Below, piece by piece: positions 46,370 through 58,740 of a stretch of 64,000 nt of DNA. How positions within the stretch are numbered: position 1 is the first letter of the stretch; every line of letters starts with the position of its first letter. The translations under genes and the position numbers were made by a program. This DNA comes from Symsagittifera roscoffensis (taxonomy: Eukaryota > Xenacoelomorpha > Acoela > Convolutidae): the NCBI RefSeq assembly GCF_963678635.1, contig NC_087071.1:3425624-3489623 (forward strand), given 5' to 3'. Below the pieces are notes generated by a model. That model did not search any database and was not told the DNA's origin. It saw nothing but the letters and a program-made list of their open reading frames with translations.

Positions 46370-48300
46370 AACTAAAGGCCTCCTGCCAGTTGCATCACTC
46401 GCCGTCTCTTCGGATGCGACAATTACTAATGCCCTAGCTCTTTGCGATAGTGCTTCCACGCACTCATGGGTTATCCGCCGATCTCGTAAAACGTCTCCAT
46501 TTGGTTGGAACTCCCGTTAACCTCGCCATAAAATGATTCAACTCCACGAGCGTGATGAAAACTCATCAAGTAAGTTTTCAAGTTTCCGCCGAAACGAATA
46601 ATAGTGATTTTTCATAGCTTTTTGAGCTTATGTTAAGGATCTTATTCGCATTGGATCGGATATCATAAGTATTCCTGAATTACAGGAAAAATACCCGCAG
46701 TCGGCTTCGATAAAACCTATACATTATAAGTATGAGGAAGTCGAAATAGTTATTGGGCAGTTCTTCTACCATGCCATAAGACCCGTTGAGTACCTTCTGG
46801 GGGAGGACTCTATTTCACCGTGCGCCGTACGCCTTCCGATAGGTTGAGTTTTAAGTGGTCCGTTACCGCCGTCCTTTAATTCGAACTCGTCTTGCTTGAA
46901 GTGTGTTGTCGAAGACATGTCTCTTGCGGACCAAATTAAAACTTGGTATGAGTTGGAGTCATATGGAGCCTTCAAGCAGGTAGATGCCCGTTCTGTCGCT
47001 GACAAACGCGCTTTGTCTGTTTTGAAAAATGACACCTTTCACGATGGTGAGAGGTACATTGTACCAATGCTTTGGAACGATAAGGAAAGTAGTTTACCGA
47101 ATAACTATTTTTCCTCCTTAGCTCAATTAAAGTCTTTGGAAAAGAGGCTAGATAAGGATCCGTCGCTCCCTGAAAAATACGCCGAAACAATTAGAGAAGA
47201 TATACAAAAAGATATGACATAACCGTTAAGGCACACGATCCCAAATCACGAGCCGATCGTGAGTGGTATCTCCCGCATCACCCGGTGTTGAACCCGAATA
47301 AACCTGGTAAGGTCCGCCAAGTCTCTGTTGGTTGGCCCGGATCTCCTTCAAAACCTCATTTTTGTACTTTTAAGATTCCGTCAGCATAAATACGCCGTTT
47401 CAGCTGACATTGAAGGAATGTTTTAACAGGTTGGAGTCCGTGAAGAAGATCAACCTTCTCTTCTTTTTTTGTGGCGGGAGGACCCCACATCAAGTGTGGT
47501 AGTAAACCAAAATACGCGTCACATTTTTGGTGCTCGTGACTCGCTGACTTTTGCGAACTTTGCTTTGCAGAAGACTGCATCGGATAATCAAGCTGAGTAC
47601 CCCGAAGCTGCTTCGGCTGTTGTCCAGAATTTTATTATGGATGATTATCTGGATTCTTTTCAAAACAGGGATGACGCCTTGAAATTAGGTAGGGATTTAA
47701 TCTCGTTGCTTAAACTAGGTGGGTTTAATCTGATAAAGTTTGTCAGCAACGTGCCCGACTTAAGAACTGCTCTTGATCCGGAGAACCGTGAGTCCAATTC
47801 GTCTGTTAAAGATATTTGTGCGAGTCCAGACCAGTCGTCGCATGTTCTCGGTCTTAAGTGGGATCACGTAAAAGATACCTTAGTCGTTAGTAGAGGGGTT
47901 GGTCGTCCACTAGACAAAGCAATCACTCAGCGTACCGTGTTGAGTTTTGTTTCTTCTGTTTTTGATCCAATTGGGTTAGTAGCTCCGTAAACCGTGAAGG
48001 CTCGCTTAGTAAAATATATCTGGCGAATCAGCGGTCATAGATGAGACAATGATCTGCCAGAGGAAATCAAAAAGCAATTCCTTGAGTGGAGTTCAGGTCT
48101 TCATTTGTTAGGTTCTCTGACAATACCTCGCAGCTATTTCACTGAACCTTTCGACCGAATAGAACTTCACTTGTTCGGTGATAGTTCGCAGGATGTTTTC
48201 TGTGCCGTCGCTTTCCTTCGTGCGCGACTTGCTCGCTCCAATCAAATCGAATTAACCTTTGTGTTTGGGAAAGCCTGCGTCGCGCCTATTGAGTTTAGAC
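46370..48300 (+). pseudogene. BEL/Pao pol: protease, RT, start of RNase H (broken)
   Basis: A DUF1758-type aspartic protease remnant with ALCDSASTHSW is at about 46430-46475. RT follows in pieces. An N-terminal part is at 46896-47222. A short stretch reads PDLLQNL...VSADIEGMF with frameshifts (47330-47430). The intact palm piece 47469-47990 has HIFGARD and the catalytic box as IMDDYLDS with both Asp kept. RNase H begins at 48105 with LFGDSSQDVFCAV and is lost near 48300, where a dispersed repeat starts. The rest of RNase H and integrase are missing. Same family as the fragment at 1-1225. Confidence 0.88.
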
Positions 48301-48324
48301 ATGGGGGTCTATCTCATAGAGTAA

Positions 48325-48600
48325 TTTTGGATAGGGTACACCGTCTGCTCGTCACGCTATATTATTTTCGGCCGGATAGATTCGTGCAACTTCTTAGTCT
48401 AATACCGATCCTAATCTTACTCTTATAACTACTAGTCTCAGGGTGTTTAACTAGTCTCTGCTAGGCTCAATAGATCTAGAGTATACTGGTATTGTTGCGG
48501 CTGCTGAAGAACTCGGGAAGTACTTTTTCTAAGTTAAAATCAAATCTCTCTGGTGCTGAAATTACAAGTAATTTCAGCACATACAAATAAGTGGGTAGTT
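48325..48600 (-). repeat. Dispersed hairpin repeat, copy 2, truncating BEL/Pao
   Basis: The reverse complement aligns with 7270-7515. The right end carries a perfect 13 bp palindrome arm pair, GTGCTGAAATTAC-AA-GTAATTTCAGCAC, at 48553-48580. The left end lies just after the last readable RNase H codons, so this repeat or a deletion next to it ended the pol gene. Confidence 0.72.
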
Positions 48601-50340
48601 AGTTAGATGGATTGTGATTGGTTAATATTAAATAGTTTACAGTGATAAAATGTCTAAATCATAAATAATTAAATGTAGTTTAGATCAGGTTCCACCCATC
48701 CGGGGTTTACAGAGTTTTTGAGTTCTATCTCTTTTCTTCTGCAATTGAAGGATGGATGATGAACGTTGGTATGTGGCGAACATCATTTTCGTTTTCCTGT
48801 TCCCTGGAGACGAGAGGTCCTTGACTAGAACCGTCGCCCTGATTTCTCTTCAAGAGAAAAGTTCCAGAACGCTGGAATTAGGGCTAGGAAGTTATCTTCT
48901 TGTCGTTTGTCAACGAACGTGATCCTTAATGAAATCGTTTAGATTCCAGAATCCAAAATGCTTTGTTATATCAGTATTGTTTGCATTTGTGGAAAGTTGT
49001 TTGTGATCAACCTCGTCTAGAAATGGCGTGAAGCTCGTGTTTGGAAGGGATGCCTTGTTACTCGGATCTGTACGTATACTTGAACATCGAGATGGTCATT
49101 GGTCTGATTCAATGAAGTCCTTTACTGCGAAGGCAAGTGGTACTCTAAATCCTTTGAAATGTGATTGTGTGCGGCATGTCGGTTGTGATTTATAGCCATC
49201 CTTTTTGTTCAGGTTGTGATGGGATCATCTAGTCTTTGGATGTTCGTCCTTGGTGCCATGTGTGATCTATATACTGCATATTATAATTTACATTTTATAG
49301 ATTTTAGTTAATTGTTTTTTAGTTATGATCTTGGTTAATTGTTTTCACAAAAGCGTTGTTTTTTAGTTCAGTTATTTTGAAGAGTTACTCACCCTTGAGT
49401 ACCTTTTATTAAAAAATAGAAGTGTGGTCACAAATCGTGGATGTAGCGCGGTGGGTTAGGCCGGCTATAGAGCATGCTCAGGACGTCCTCTCTGGTGGGT
49501 TAGGCCAGGAGTGGGAGTATGATTTCGTGCGGTTTCTTTGAGGGGTCCTGTTTTGTTTTAACATTATATGGTAGTTTTTTCTGGGTTTTCTTAAGTTGCT
49601 TATGGTTGTGTCCTTTTTTCAAAAATCAAATTGTTTTTGGTTTGGATTTGTCTTTCGACTTTTTTGTGTTTTATTATTTCTTTCGTTGACTTTATAATAG
49701 TCTTCAAAAGAATAAATTATCCAGTTTTAAGCTGGGTTAATCCGGTTTGGGTACCATTGGTGTTCTTTTCTTACTCATGCTGTTATTTTATGATTTTTGG
49801 TGTTTAGTCATTTGCATTGGTTAGTTTAGTATAGTGTATAATTCCATTCCAACCGGGTTAAAGAAAACTTGGAAACTTGTTATCGTTAGTGAGAATTGTT
49901 GTTATTGAAAAATCGGAACATAGAATCATTATTTTAAACAATTCTTCGTGGGCGAGCTGTGCGAGTATGGATAGAAGTCCTGTGCTAATGATTGAAAAGG
50001 TTAGTACTGCTTTATCAACTTATAAATTTACTGCTTGAATCTGAATTTTTACTACATTTTGGGGAAATTTGAAATTATAAATTTTCATTGTATGTAATTT
50101 TACTGCTTGTGGGGGGAAAATTTATAAATTAATTTTCTACATTTGTATGAATTTTATGACATTATATTGTGCAAAAGTTTTAGTATTTTGAAATTGTTTT
50201 GGCAAATAAGTTTCAATTCATTTGTAGTTTTAAATTAATGCGTTTATGTTTTTGTTTGTCTTTTTTTGTTTTGTAGATGATGGTGGTGAGAAGACCAGAA
50301 AAATGAAGTGTAACATTATGAAGAATGGTTAGTTAAATAT
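48601..50340. other. Stretch without a supported gene, possible 3' LTR region of the gypsy element
   Basis: If the minus-strand gypsy-type element has a 3' LTR inside the window it should lie here, but the 5' LTR is outside and no comparison is possible. A purine-rich minus-strand run (AGAAGAAAAGAGATAG, 48740-48725) could be a polypurine tract. A tRNA-A-box-like GCGCGGTGGGTTAGGCCGG at 49446 is followed by a second GGTGGGTTAGGCC at 49495. No coding frame is convincing. Confidence 0.35.
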
Positions 50341-50376
50341 ATGTTTATCAGTGAATGTAATTGAAATATACTTACC

Positions 50377-52008
50377 TTAATTTTCGGGGAAGAAGCCATG
50401 TGGGAAGAGGTCTTGGATTAGATCGGATGATGTTAATAATTTAGCTAATATGCGAATGATATTTTTAGTTTCTAGCAGTGGCCAAAGCAATTGAAGTGCT
50501 TTGATGATGTTTAGTTCTTCGGTGCCTACTGCGAATTCATGAGGTGTGTTCTGGATTAGATTGCAAAACTTATGATTATTTTTAGTGTTATGGATTAATT
50601 CTAGAATGGGAATTTCAATGGGTTGTAGGAATTCATGCGGGATGAGGAAGGGTGCGGATTCTTCGTCCTGCAAAGTCTTTGTGATGGGGCAAAATATATA
50701 CATTTGGTGGACGGGGTCGTAGTTACGGAGGATGCCTTGGAGGTTAGTATTCTTGATCAAATGAGTGAAATTAAGAAAAAATGGTGATGTGTACTTTGAG
50801 TTGATGAATTGAAAACGATGGTGGGGTTGTCTTGAGGGTGTATGTAAGTCAAAGTGATTTTGTATAAAGCGATAATATGTGTAAGTATGTGTCTGTTTAG
50901 GGCGTAACATAATATCGTGGGAGCAGTGCAGATCTCGTTCTTGTGGTGTAAGAAAGTGGAAGGATGTGTAAATAAGTTAGTGTAAATAAATTAAATTTAT
51001 CTTGGAAACTTTGGTAGGCTTGTGTGTCAATAAGGGCTTCGGAAATGATGTGATCGTGTTTTTTTTATCAAAAATGTTAAGTGTAAATAAATATGGTGTT
51101 GTGATGAAAAATTTCTCTGTTGGTTGTGGGTTAGCAAAGCGGTCGTCGTCTAAAAATTTGTCTTGGTTAGGGCGTATGATGTTGTGATCATAATATTCGA
51201 TAGTGAATTCCTTAGCGCGGGGTGCGGTGAATGTTATTAGTAGTTTTTTAAATCCAACGTAGGTGAATTGACGTGGTGTGAGTGCTGTTGATAGTCTGTA
51301 TAACATATTTTTGCATTGTTCATTATCCGTTATGGTGTTATAAAGTGGTAGGTAAAGAGGGTTAGTGTAGTGATAGTATGATGTCAAATGTAGTGTTGGC
51401 ATTACGAAGTGTTCGTCAACAAAATTTCTGGTGTCGTCATTAGAAGTAGGGGTATTCAAGGTGTACTGAGGAAATGATGGTAAGTTAGTTTGGAGAAAGG
51501 TTTTAGTATTTTTATGTTGTGGATGATCAATATATGCTTTAGCTGTGCCTGGTTTATTTGTAAATGGGTGATTTGGAAACTTTTAGCTCGGTTAGTGCTA
51601 GAGGATGTTTCTGTTGAAGTGGAGGATTGGTTTAATGATGGAGTATAATCTGATAGCTGTGTAGGTGTGGGTGGGCCGGATGATGTTGTTATTGATGATA
51701 GGTGATGTATGGTAAGAGTATGGGGATGGATAAATTGCTGTTGAAGGGTAATATAATTATCTAGTAATAGGTGGAAGGAGAGGGTTCAGAGTTGGCAAAG
51801 TCGTCGGGAGTTTCGAGGTCTGAGTTATTAAATTGTGAAATAGTATCAAAAACTGATACATCTGAGTGTCTGAACTCGTGCTAGATGGTATGTTATTAAT
51901 TGCAAAATTATGTGGGGGGAAAGCGAAAAGTGGTATAATTGGGACTGGGTTTTGGAGATTTGCTGGGTGGGAATTTGAGCGGTGGAGTGATCCAAATTGT
52001 CGGCTCAT
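50377..52008 (-). pseudogene. Unrecognised ORF downstream of the env-like gene
   Basis: Minus-strand frames 52008-51757, about 51575-50977 and 50910-50377 read on from each other with a few frameshifts, giving roughly 500 residues. The first 150 or so are Pro/Ser/Thr-rich and look disordered. The rest is a compact aromatic-rich region with no signal peptide or membrane segment and no motif I recognise (no zinc knuckle, protease or RT motif). A perfect-looking splice donor (AAG|GTAAGT) lies directly after its stop. Its place after env in a gypsy-type element is unusual. It could be an accessory gene, a second structural protein or host-derived; function unknown. Confidence 0.5.
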
Positions 52009-52249
52009 CGTGGGCTAAAAAAAATGATTATTTTGAGATTGAAAAGTGGTGGTGTGGGGTTGTTCTATAATTTTTTCAAATGTATTATCATTTTGAGAGT
52101 GATTTGTTCTTATATGCTGAATAGGGCTGTGTACTGAGTTTGGTCGAAAATTTGGGTTATTTGTGATTGCTAAATTTTGAAAATTTCTGGGAACTAAAGA
52201 TAAGGGATGATTATGTGGTAGGGCTGGTACTTGTGGTGCTGAGGTACCG

Positions 52250-55200
52250 TGTCTACATTATTGTGTTCTTCGTCGTATGTATTTGGTCTTGTGGCTAGTT
52301 TCGTGTTATATTCTTTGATTTTTGCGTCTAAAAGTATTTTGTTGATGGATGAGGAGAAGATTCCAAAAAATCCTGCAAATAATATGCGTTATACACTTGC
52401 TTGACGGTTGAATTGTGAGTGTATCGCGCATGTATTATAGATTCCTTTTAGTAGTGAGAAAAGAAATTCAATAAAATTAAACATAGCGTATAAAATTGTC
52501 AGTTTTTCTAAGATGTAGTAGGGCCATACTAGAAAAGCGAGTATTTTGTTTTTCAAGATTACAAAACTGAAAATATTTATGGTTGAAATATCCTGTGGTT
52601 TGTATTTTTCGCCGTTTGAATATATATAATCTTTAATGTCTTTAAAATAACCGCTGTAGTCTTGTGTATAAATGTCTGCAAATCCTGCGGTTTCTGCAAT
52701 TTTTCTTAAATTTTGATCAATTGATTGTCGTTGTATGGTATCCATTTGTGTGAGTAATTCTTGGAATTGTTGTGTTCTAATATGCTATTGTATATCAGAT
52801 TTAGAATAAATTCCAATTGATTGTAAGTCTATATTTGGATTTCGAGCAATGGCTCTAATGCTTTCTGGTGAAAACTTTTTTAGTGATTGCATTAATGTAG
52901 GGTATGGTGTTAATAGGTAGTATTTATCTTCGTCAGGGTTTATTTGTATGACATTGTGGCTATTTTCGGATCCACATGGGACTGCGGTATCCCAAAATAT
53001 GTTCTTCTTGAGAGTGTATCAACAAAATGTACTTTGTTTTGTAGAATATGGGTATTCTTTTGTAACAACGTTTATCTTCAAAAACGTATAAGGGTGATAC
53101 TTTTTTGATGCAAGTATAAAACCGTAAAATGTTTCCTTCGTAATCAAGTAACTTTGATCTATTTCCTGATAATAAATATCCTGCGTAGGGTTTTTTTAAT
53201 ACTGCTAATGCGAGTGATTGTAAGATTTGTGTTCTTTCTAATTGGCATAGTTAGTGGCATGTAGTGTTTCTAATTCAGGAGTGACATTTCTTGAAAAATT
53301 CTACTAATTCTGTAGTCTAATTTGATGTCTAAATGAATATCATAATGCATGTTTCCAAAGTATGTTGTATTCATAAGTGATAATTCTTGTAATCGTGTAC
53401 TTTTACTGTCAATTGGTGTTAATTTTCCACCGGGATGGTTATTATATTTACGAAAGTTAACTGGGGTATAGGGTTTTCCGTAGTTTTTATAAATGGCTGT
53501 TGCGTGTGGATTAACTTTGATTTTTCCAGTAGTCATGTCAAAACCTTGTTCGTATTTGACAAGTATTTCTGAGTATTGTGTTTTGTAGAGTGGGTTTGCA
53601 TACTTACATGCAAATTCTGTTTCGTGGTAGATTTGAAAACGTGTTAGTTTGTTTTCTATATCGTGTAGATTTCTAAAACCGTTACTTAGTTTGTGAGATG
53701 GGTTCACTTGTTCGTATGGGATTGATTCGATGAAATATTTTTCTTGAAATTTTATCATTCGACCGTGTATTTTTGCTACTTGTAATGTTGTGCATGTATC
53801 CCGGGAAACCAAACATTTGTTGCTTGGGTTCTTGTTGTAGGGTTACAATATCCTTGATCATTTTTACAAGGTAATCGGTTTCCATGATAGGTCATTGTGT
53901 TATCTGCTAAATCTCGTGTGAGTTGAATTTTTTTCAAGTTGTATTTTCCAATCAAAAAACATTATTTCTTGATATCCTCTATTTTTTGTATCTGCTTTAC
54001 AATTTGAGGGGTTATTTTTTCCAATGTAGGGTATCCAACGTTTATCTTTGGTATCATAAGTTAAGCGTCCGTGTGCGCCATTGTATGGGTATTTTTCGTC
54101 TAATTGTATATGTCCTTGATAGCGTTCAAGTTCTGCTTGATGTACTGAATCGCTGAAGACTTGGAAATTTACTATTTTTCTTTCTGTGTGTTTGTTTATT
54201 GTGAGATTTAACCTGTGTAGCTCGGTTTTACAATTATCGGGGTTGAGATGTAAAAGTCTTTCTATATTGCTTTAGTAAATTGATTCGCGATCATGTCTAT
54301 TTTTATTTCCGTTAGAAACTTGTGAGCAATGTACTTTCTTTTTGGAAAATATGGCTGTAAATTTATATCCTATTACTTTAGTTGCTCGGGCTTTTGAATA
54401 TAGTGTTGCTATTACGTTTGTGGTTTCTATAGTTTGTGGTTCTGTTTCGCTTGGTGTTACTTGATTTCTTACATATTTTTGTACTGTTTTTTGTTCATTT
54501 TCTTCACAATCATAGTGTGTTACTAGTAAATCTTGAGGTCCTGTGCGAGGACATGGATTTGTATTCTGTTCGGAAAATATAAGAAAAAACATGTGTTGAA
54601 ATGTCAATATTTTTATAAGATACATGTGTATGATAACCCAGAGTATGGGTTATAAAAGGTTATATATCCAATTGTGGTTTTTGTATATCTATCATATTTA
54701 TATATTACTTCTGTTGTGATAAATGGTGGTGGTAGTGTTTGAGCTGTAATATTTGAGGGGCTTAGTGGATAAGGTTGTTGTACGATGTTGTTAAGTTTAA
54801 CTGTAATTTCAAACTTTAGTTGAAGGCTGTTTTGATTTAATATTTGAACGTTATGTTCTCGGATATCTTCGTGGATATCTTGTCTATATAGTAGTATGTT
54901 AAGTGCCCAACTGTTTAGTCGGTGGCTTTCGCTATGTTGTCTTAACAATGGAGGAGGTGCTACAAATGTATTCTAATCTAATCTTAGGGCTATAGTTGTA
55001 GATTGTTCACTGTATCGAGTGTCAAAGTCGTGTGAAAAATTTAAAGGGAAAAATGATGGTGAAATTTGACTTATGGATGGTGTCGATGGAAGTGATAGTG
55101 TTTCTGGTAAAGATGATAATGTTGTATCTGATGAAGTAGCTATTGGGTCGTTAACTTTTTTGGTTCTCCTTGTGAGTAGGATTGTGTTGTCCAATAGGGT

Positions 55201-55855
55201 AAACGTTCGTTTGGGTAAGGTGGGTTCAAAGGATTTTCACGTATTTGTGCTGATGTTGGTGATGATCCTAGATGTTCTGATTGATTATTAGGAGTTAGCG
55301 TTGGTGTATCTGGTAGTGTTATACTAGAATTTTCTGAAGTTGATGGAGTTGGAGATTGAGGTATGCTAAAGGTGATTCTAGGAGTTTGAAAATTTCTATT
55401 TCTTCTTTGATGTATTAATTGTCTATTTACTTCGATTGTATTTTGATTTTGGCTAATGTGTCGGATTCGGTTTAAGTCTTGTTGTAGTGTAGGGTATAAG
55501 TTATATGTTGGTTCACTTAGTGATGCTTGTCTTTGAATTGGTTCTAGGGGTTCAGATAAGCGTGTGTATCGTTCAAAAGTGTATGGGTTATCTTGAAATG
55601 AAATTCGTGTGGATGTTTGGAGATTTTGGGTAGTTGTAGGTACTGTTGGGTTTTCTTGGGGAGATGTTGGTGAAGACGGGTTTTGTGGTGGTTGGTTAGC
55701 AATTTTGGAAATTTGTTCTGGAAAAATTAAGGATTTTAGTGAGAGGTTTTATGTTTGTTATAATATTCTTCAATGAATAAAATTAAAAGGATTGTAGCTA
55801 GAGCGAGTGTGACTATTGCCTTTTTTTACATTTGCATTTTGTCATGATCAGAGAT
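52250..55855 (-). pseudogene. Envelope-like gene of the gypsy-type element (broken)
   Basis: Minus strand, read in pieces. A possible N-terminal membrane anchor lies at about 55830-55760. A Pro/Ser/Gln-rich segment open at 55735-55210 follows. Then come a Ser/Thr-rich piece (55194-54973), 54948-54613 and 54625-54272; the last begins with a hydrophobic, signal-like stretch. A Cys- and Asn-containing ectodomain-like region follows (53885-53270). The final piece, 52745-52389, has a long hydrophobic segment and a following tail. This order (signal or anchor, ectodomain, membrane span, tail after integrase) is that of a retroviral-type envelope glycoprotein. Several frameshifts and stops (for example near 54250, 53800, 53250 and 52980) prevent expression of one protein. 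Its fusion class cannot be told from sequence by eye. Confidence 0.62.
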
Positions 55856-55923
55856 GGGAAAAATGTGAGAAAAATTATGAAAAGTAGAAAAATATCTGTT
55901 CTATTAAAAATTGTTCGTATCAT

Positions 55924-56390
55924 TTAAAGAGGTTGTAAATTTTCGTACCTGTAGCTGTGATCAATGAGTAGGAAAAGATGGAAATATAGTGCAAATAGGG
56001 TGTAAAAAATTAAAGCTAGGTTATAAAAAATTATTAAGATTTTTACGAAAAGCTCAAAAACGCCAATGAAAAATGTTATCAAAAGTTTAGAAATTAGAAA
56101 AAGTTTTATGAGAAAGTTTAAGATTAAATTTTTTATTATGGTGATTGTAGAGAAGAGAAGCATTCAAGAAAATCATTCGTTTGTAGAATATTTTTGGAAT
56201 TTCTGGGTCTAAATTCGAGTGTGGTCTGATTATTTATTGATTTTTTGACAAGTGGGTTGAGTTTCTTGAAAAATTGTTGGGGGCTTATTTTATGGTGCTC
56301 GGGAGGTCTTCTTTTCTTTGTTTTTATTTGGTGGGTAAACTGGGATATTTTTGAGATAATTGTACTTAAGGCCAAATGATCATGGTTCAT
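55924..56390 (-). CDS. Short ORFs between integrase and env, one strongly hydrophobic
   Basis: The frame 56163-55924 encodes 79 residues, nearly all Leu/Ile/Phe in three to four putative membrane spans. The overlapping upstream frame 56390-56136 encodes a basic 84-residue peptide. No family recognised. They may be accessory ORFs of the element, or by-products of AT-rich sequence; length and hydrophobicity alone do not decide. Confidence 0.3.
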
Positions 56391-56589
56391 TTTTACTTTA
56401 GGCTAATTTGCCATTTTTGGTTGGGGGATTTTTGAGGGCAAATTTGGGAAAATATTGTTGATCTTTGAGTTATTAGATAAGGGAGGGTTGGAATAAAATT
56501 GTGGTGTTTATTTTTGTTGTCAAGATTTAGCTAGTTGCTTATTTTTGACCTTGAGGTTGTAAAATTATAGTTATAAATATGCCTGGAAA

Positions 56590-57059
56590 TTATTGTCTGT
56601 CGGCTAAAAGGTTGGTGTTAGAGATATGGAGGGCGATTGAGTTTGAATGAATCTCATTGGTTGAATTTGAACTAGAATTATTGCTTTTGTTGCAGCATGT
56701 TATTTTGAAAATATGGAAGTTCAAATTATTTGAGATGTATTCGAAATATGAATTTTGTGAAGAGGAAAGAAAGGTTTCATTTTTGAAATTCAACTTTCTT
56801 TAATATTTTAGATTGTGGGATGAATGTTTTATAATCTTTACGTGGTTGATTTCTAAGTCTTGATGATTCTCTATGCGTGGATTTTTCTTTCTGTTCTTGC
56901 GGCAAGATTTTTTCTATCATTTTTCTATTTTTTCTTTCTTTTCCTAAATTATCTGAATTTAGTCTGTTTGCGTCTTTAAGAATTCTGTCTTGTTTTTTGA
57001 ATTTGTGTATGTTGATTTTTATTAGTTTCATTCATTTCTGGCTCTATTTGTGTGCTATG
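56590..57059 (-). CDS. Basic tail of integrase and following short ORF
   Basis: The frame 57031-56777 is an 84-residue Lys/Arg-rich segment that follows the integrase GPY/F module and probably was its C-terminal tail. The frame 56793-56590 is Ser/Asn-rich and unrecognised. Confidence 0.4.
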
Positions 57060-58165
57060 TTGAATGACTTTTAAACCGGTGAAAGATTATAATTGGGTTA
57101 ATTTGCGTATTCTTTCGGGTAATAAGGTAATAAATTGTTTCTGTGTTGAACAATTTCCTTTTTTGTGGTGTCTATGAGTTTCTATGTTACTTCAGTTGGT
57201 TTAGCAATTATTCGGTAGGGTCCTTTTCGAAGTGGTTGAAATTTTTTGTGATTCCTTTTTGTGTTTGGAAATTGGATACTAACACAAATGTTCCTATTTT
57301 TAAATCGGTGGCTGGCGTAAATCGCTGATTAATTTGGTTTTTGATATTTTGTCGTTGTAACAATATCTTTGTTACTTTTTGGTAGATTTCATTATGCTTT
57401 TTATCTCTGTTTAGAATCCATTTGGTGTGTGTACCGTCGGCTAGTTTGAGAGTTTGTGGGTGATGAAAATGATCTTCATCATGTGTGTAATGGTAGATTA
57501 TAGCATATTGAATCTTTATTTAGTTTGCAGTGTCCTTGTGCATTTTTATGTGCATTTGCGGTGAACATAATTGGTTTTCGAGACTTTTGATTAAAAACCA
57601 TTTCCTAGGGTGACATTCCTAAGGTTGTTGTTATTTGTGAATTGTATGATAATGGGAATAGCTTTGCATCTGTTGACCATTCTGTGTATCGTGTGTCATT
57701 TCCATTTATGATACATCTAAGGTATTATTGTAATGAACGATTCATACCTTCGACTAATCCATTTGTCCAAGGTGCACGAGATGTACGTGGTTTATGTTTG
57801 ATATTGTATAGGTGACATTATGTGATAATTTCATTATTAGTGAATTCTGTACCGTTGTCTGTTACTAGAATTTCTGGAAGTCCAAATTTTGCTATCCAGT
57901 GTTCGTAGAGTGTTGTGTAAGCGTAATAAGCGTTACAATGTGGTACTGGGTTGAGTGCTACATAATTTGTAAATGCGTCAACAATGACCATAATGTAGGA
58001 GTTTCCTTCTGAAGATGGAGAAATTGGTCCTTTTATGTCAAATGATATTCTGAGATTAAAATATAGACTTTTTCTTTTAAAATCTTGTTTTTGTGCTATT
58101 CGTTTCTGGTTTGGATAAGGTTTGTTTAATTGACATATTATACAATCAATGCATAATACTTTCAT
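57060..58165 (-). pseudogene. Gypsy-type integrase (zinc-finger end, core, GPY/F module), broken
   Basis: The frame 58165-57818 has CIDCIIC, the second half of the HHCC finger. The first catalytic Asp is in ISFDIKGP and the second in VTDNGTEFTNN, the latter followed by a stop. The catalytic Glu region (57.6-57.8 kb) is frameshifted. At about 57330-57190 the minus strand reads FTPATDLKIGTFVLVSNF and then a PLRKGPYRIIAKP-like GPY/F module, which is diagnostic of Ty3/gypsy and retroviral integrases. The enzyme would insert the cDNA copy; here it is interrupted. Confidence 0.85.
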
Positions 58166-58740
58166 CCAAATTGGAGCATTCGGAAAATAAAAATTTTGTG
58201 TAAAATTTAAAATTTGAATTTGTTTTTTCTGATCCGGAGTGTTCTTTTGTATTTTGTGTATGAGAAATGTTAAATGCTATTAATATCATACTTAAGAGAA
58301 GACAGGGGACTTTAGAATCATCTAATTGATATTCGAAAAGATCCGTATTTTCGTTTATCGTTGTATTATTAAATTTTCGAAAATATCGGAGAAGTGTTTT
58401 ATTTCCTTAAATTGTGGTATCAGCTTTTGTTGGTTTTGTTTTATATTTTTGCCATGATTTGAGTTGTCGTATTACTGGGTCTAAATTTTGATATAGTTTC
58501 AAAAGTTCAAGTGTGATTTCATCTGTTGGTGGGAGAAAAATATTGTCAATTTCTAGTTTTGATAGGGGAATTGTATCAAGTGGGTCATGAAGGTTAAAAA
58601 CTTGGTTTATTGTATATTTTGTGTCTTTTGCTTGTGGTCCTGATAAGTTTATTTTATCAGTTAGGTTTTCTTTTTCAATTAGTGGAAAAAGATCATTTTA
58701 TGTGATTTTTGTTTGACTTTCTTTTGTTGAATATTATCTT
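58166..58740 (-). pseudogene. Degenerate linker between RNase H and integrase core
   Basis: Minus-strand pieces in changing frames. It should contain the HH half of the integrase zinc finger; I cannot place it with confidence. Confidence 0.4.

Noticed and set aside
49440-49520. Possible tRNA gene or SINE head (tRNA-like A-box word)
   Set aside because: No B box follows at the right distance and no cloverleaf pairs.
49960-50340. Two-exon plus-strand mini-gene (donor near 50010, acceptor TTTTGTTTTGTAG at 50276)
   Set aside because: It would encode about 20 residues; the splice signals could be chance in T-rich DNA.
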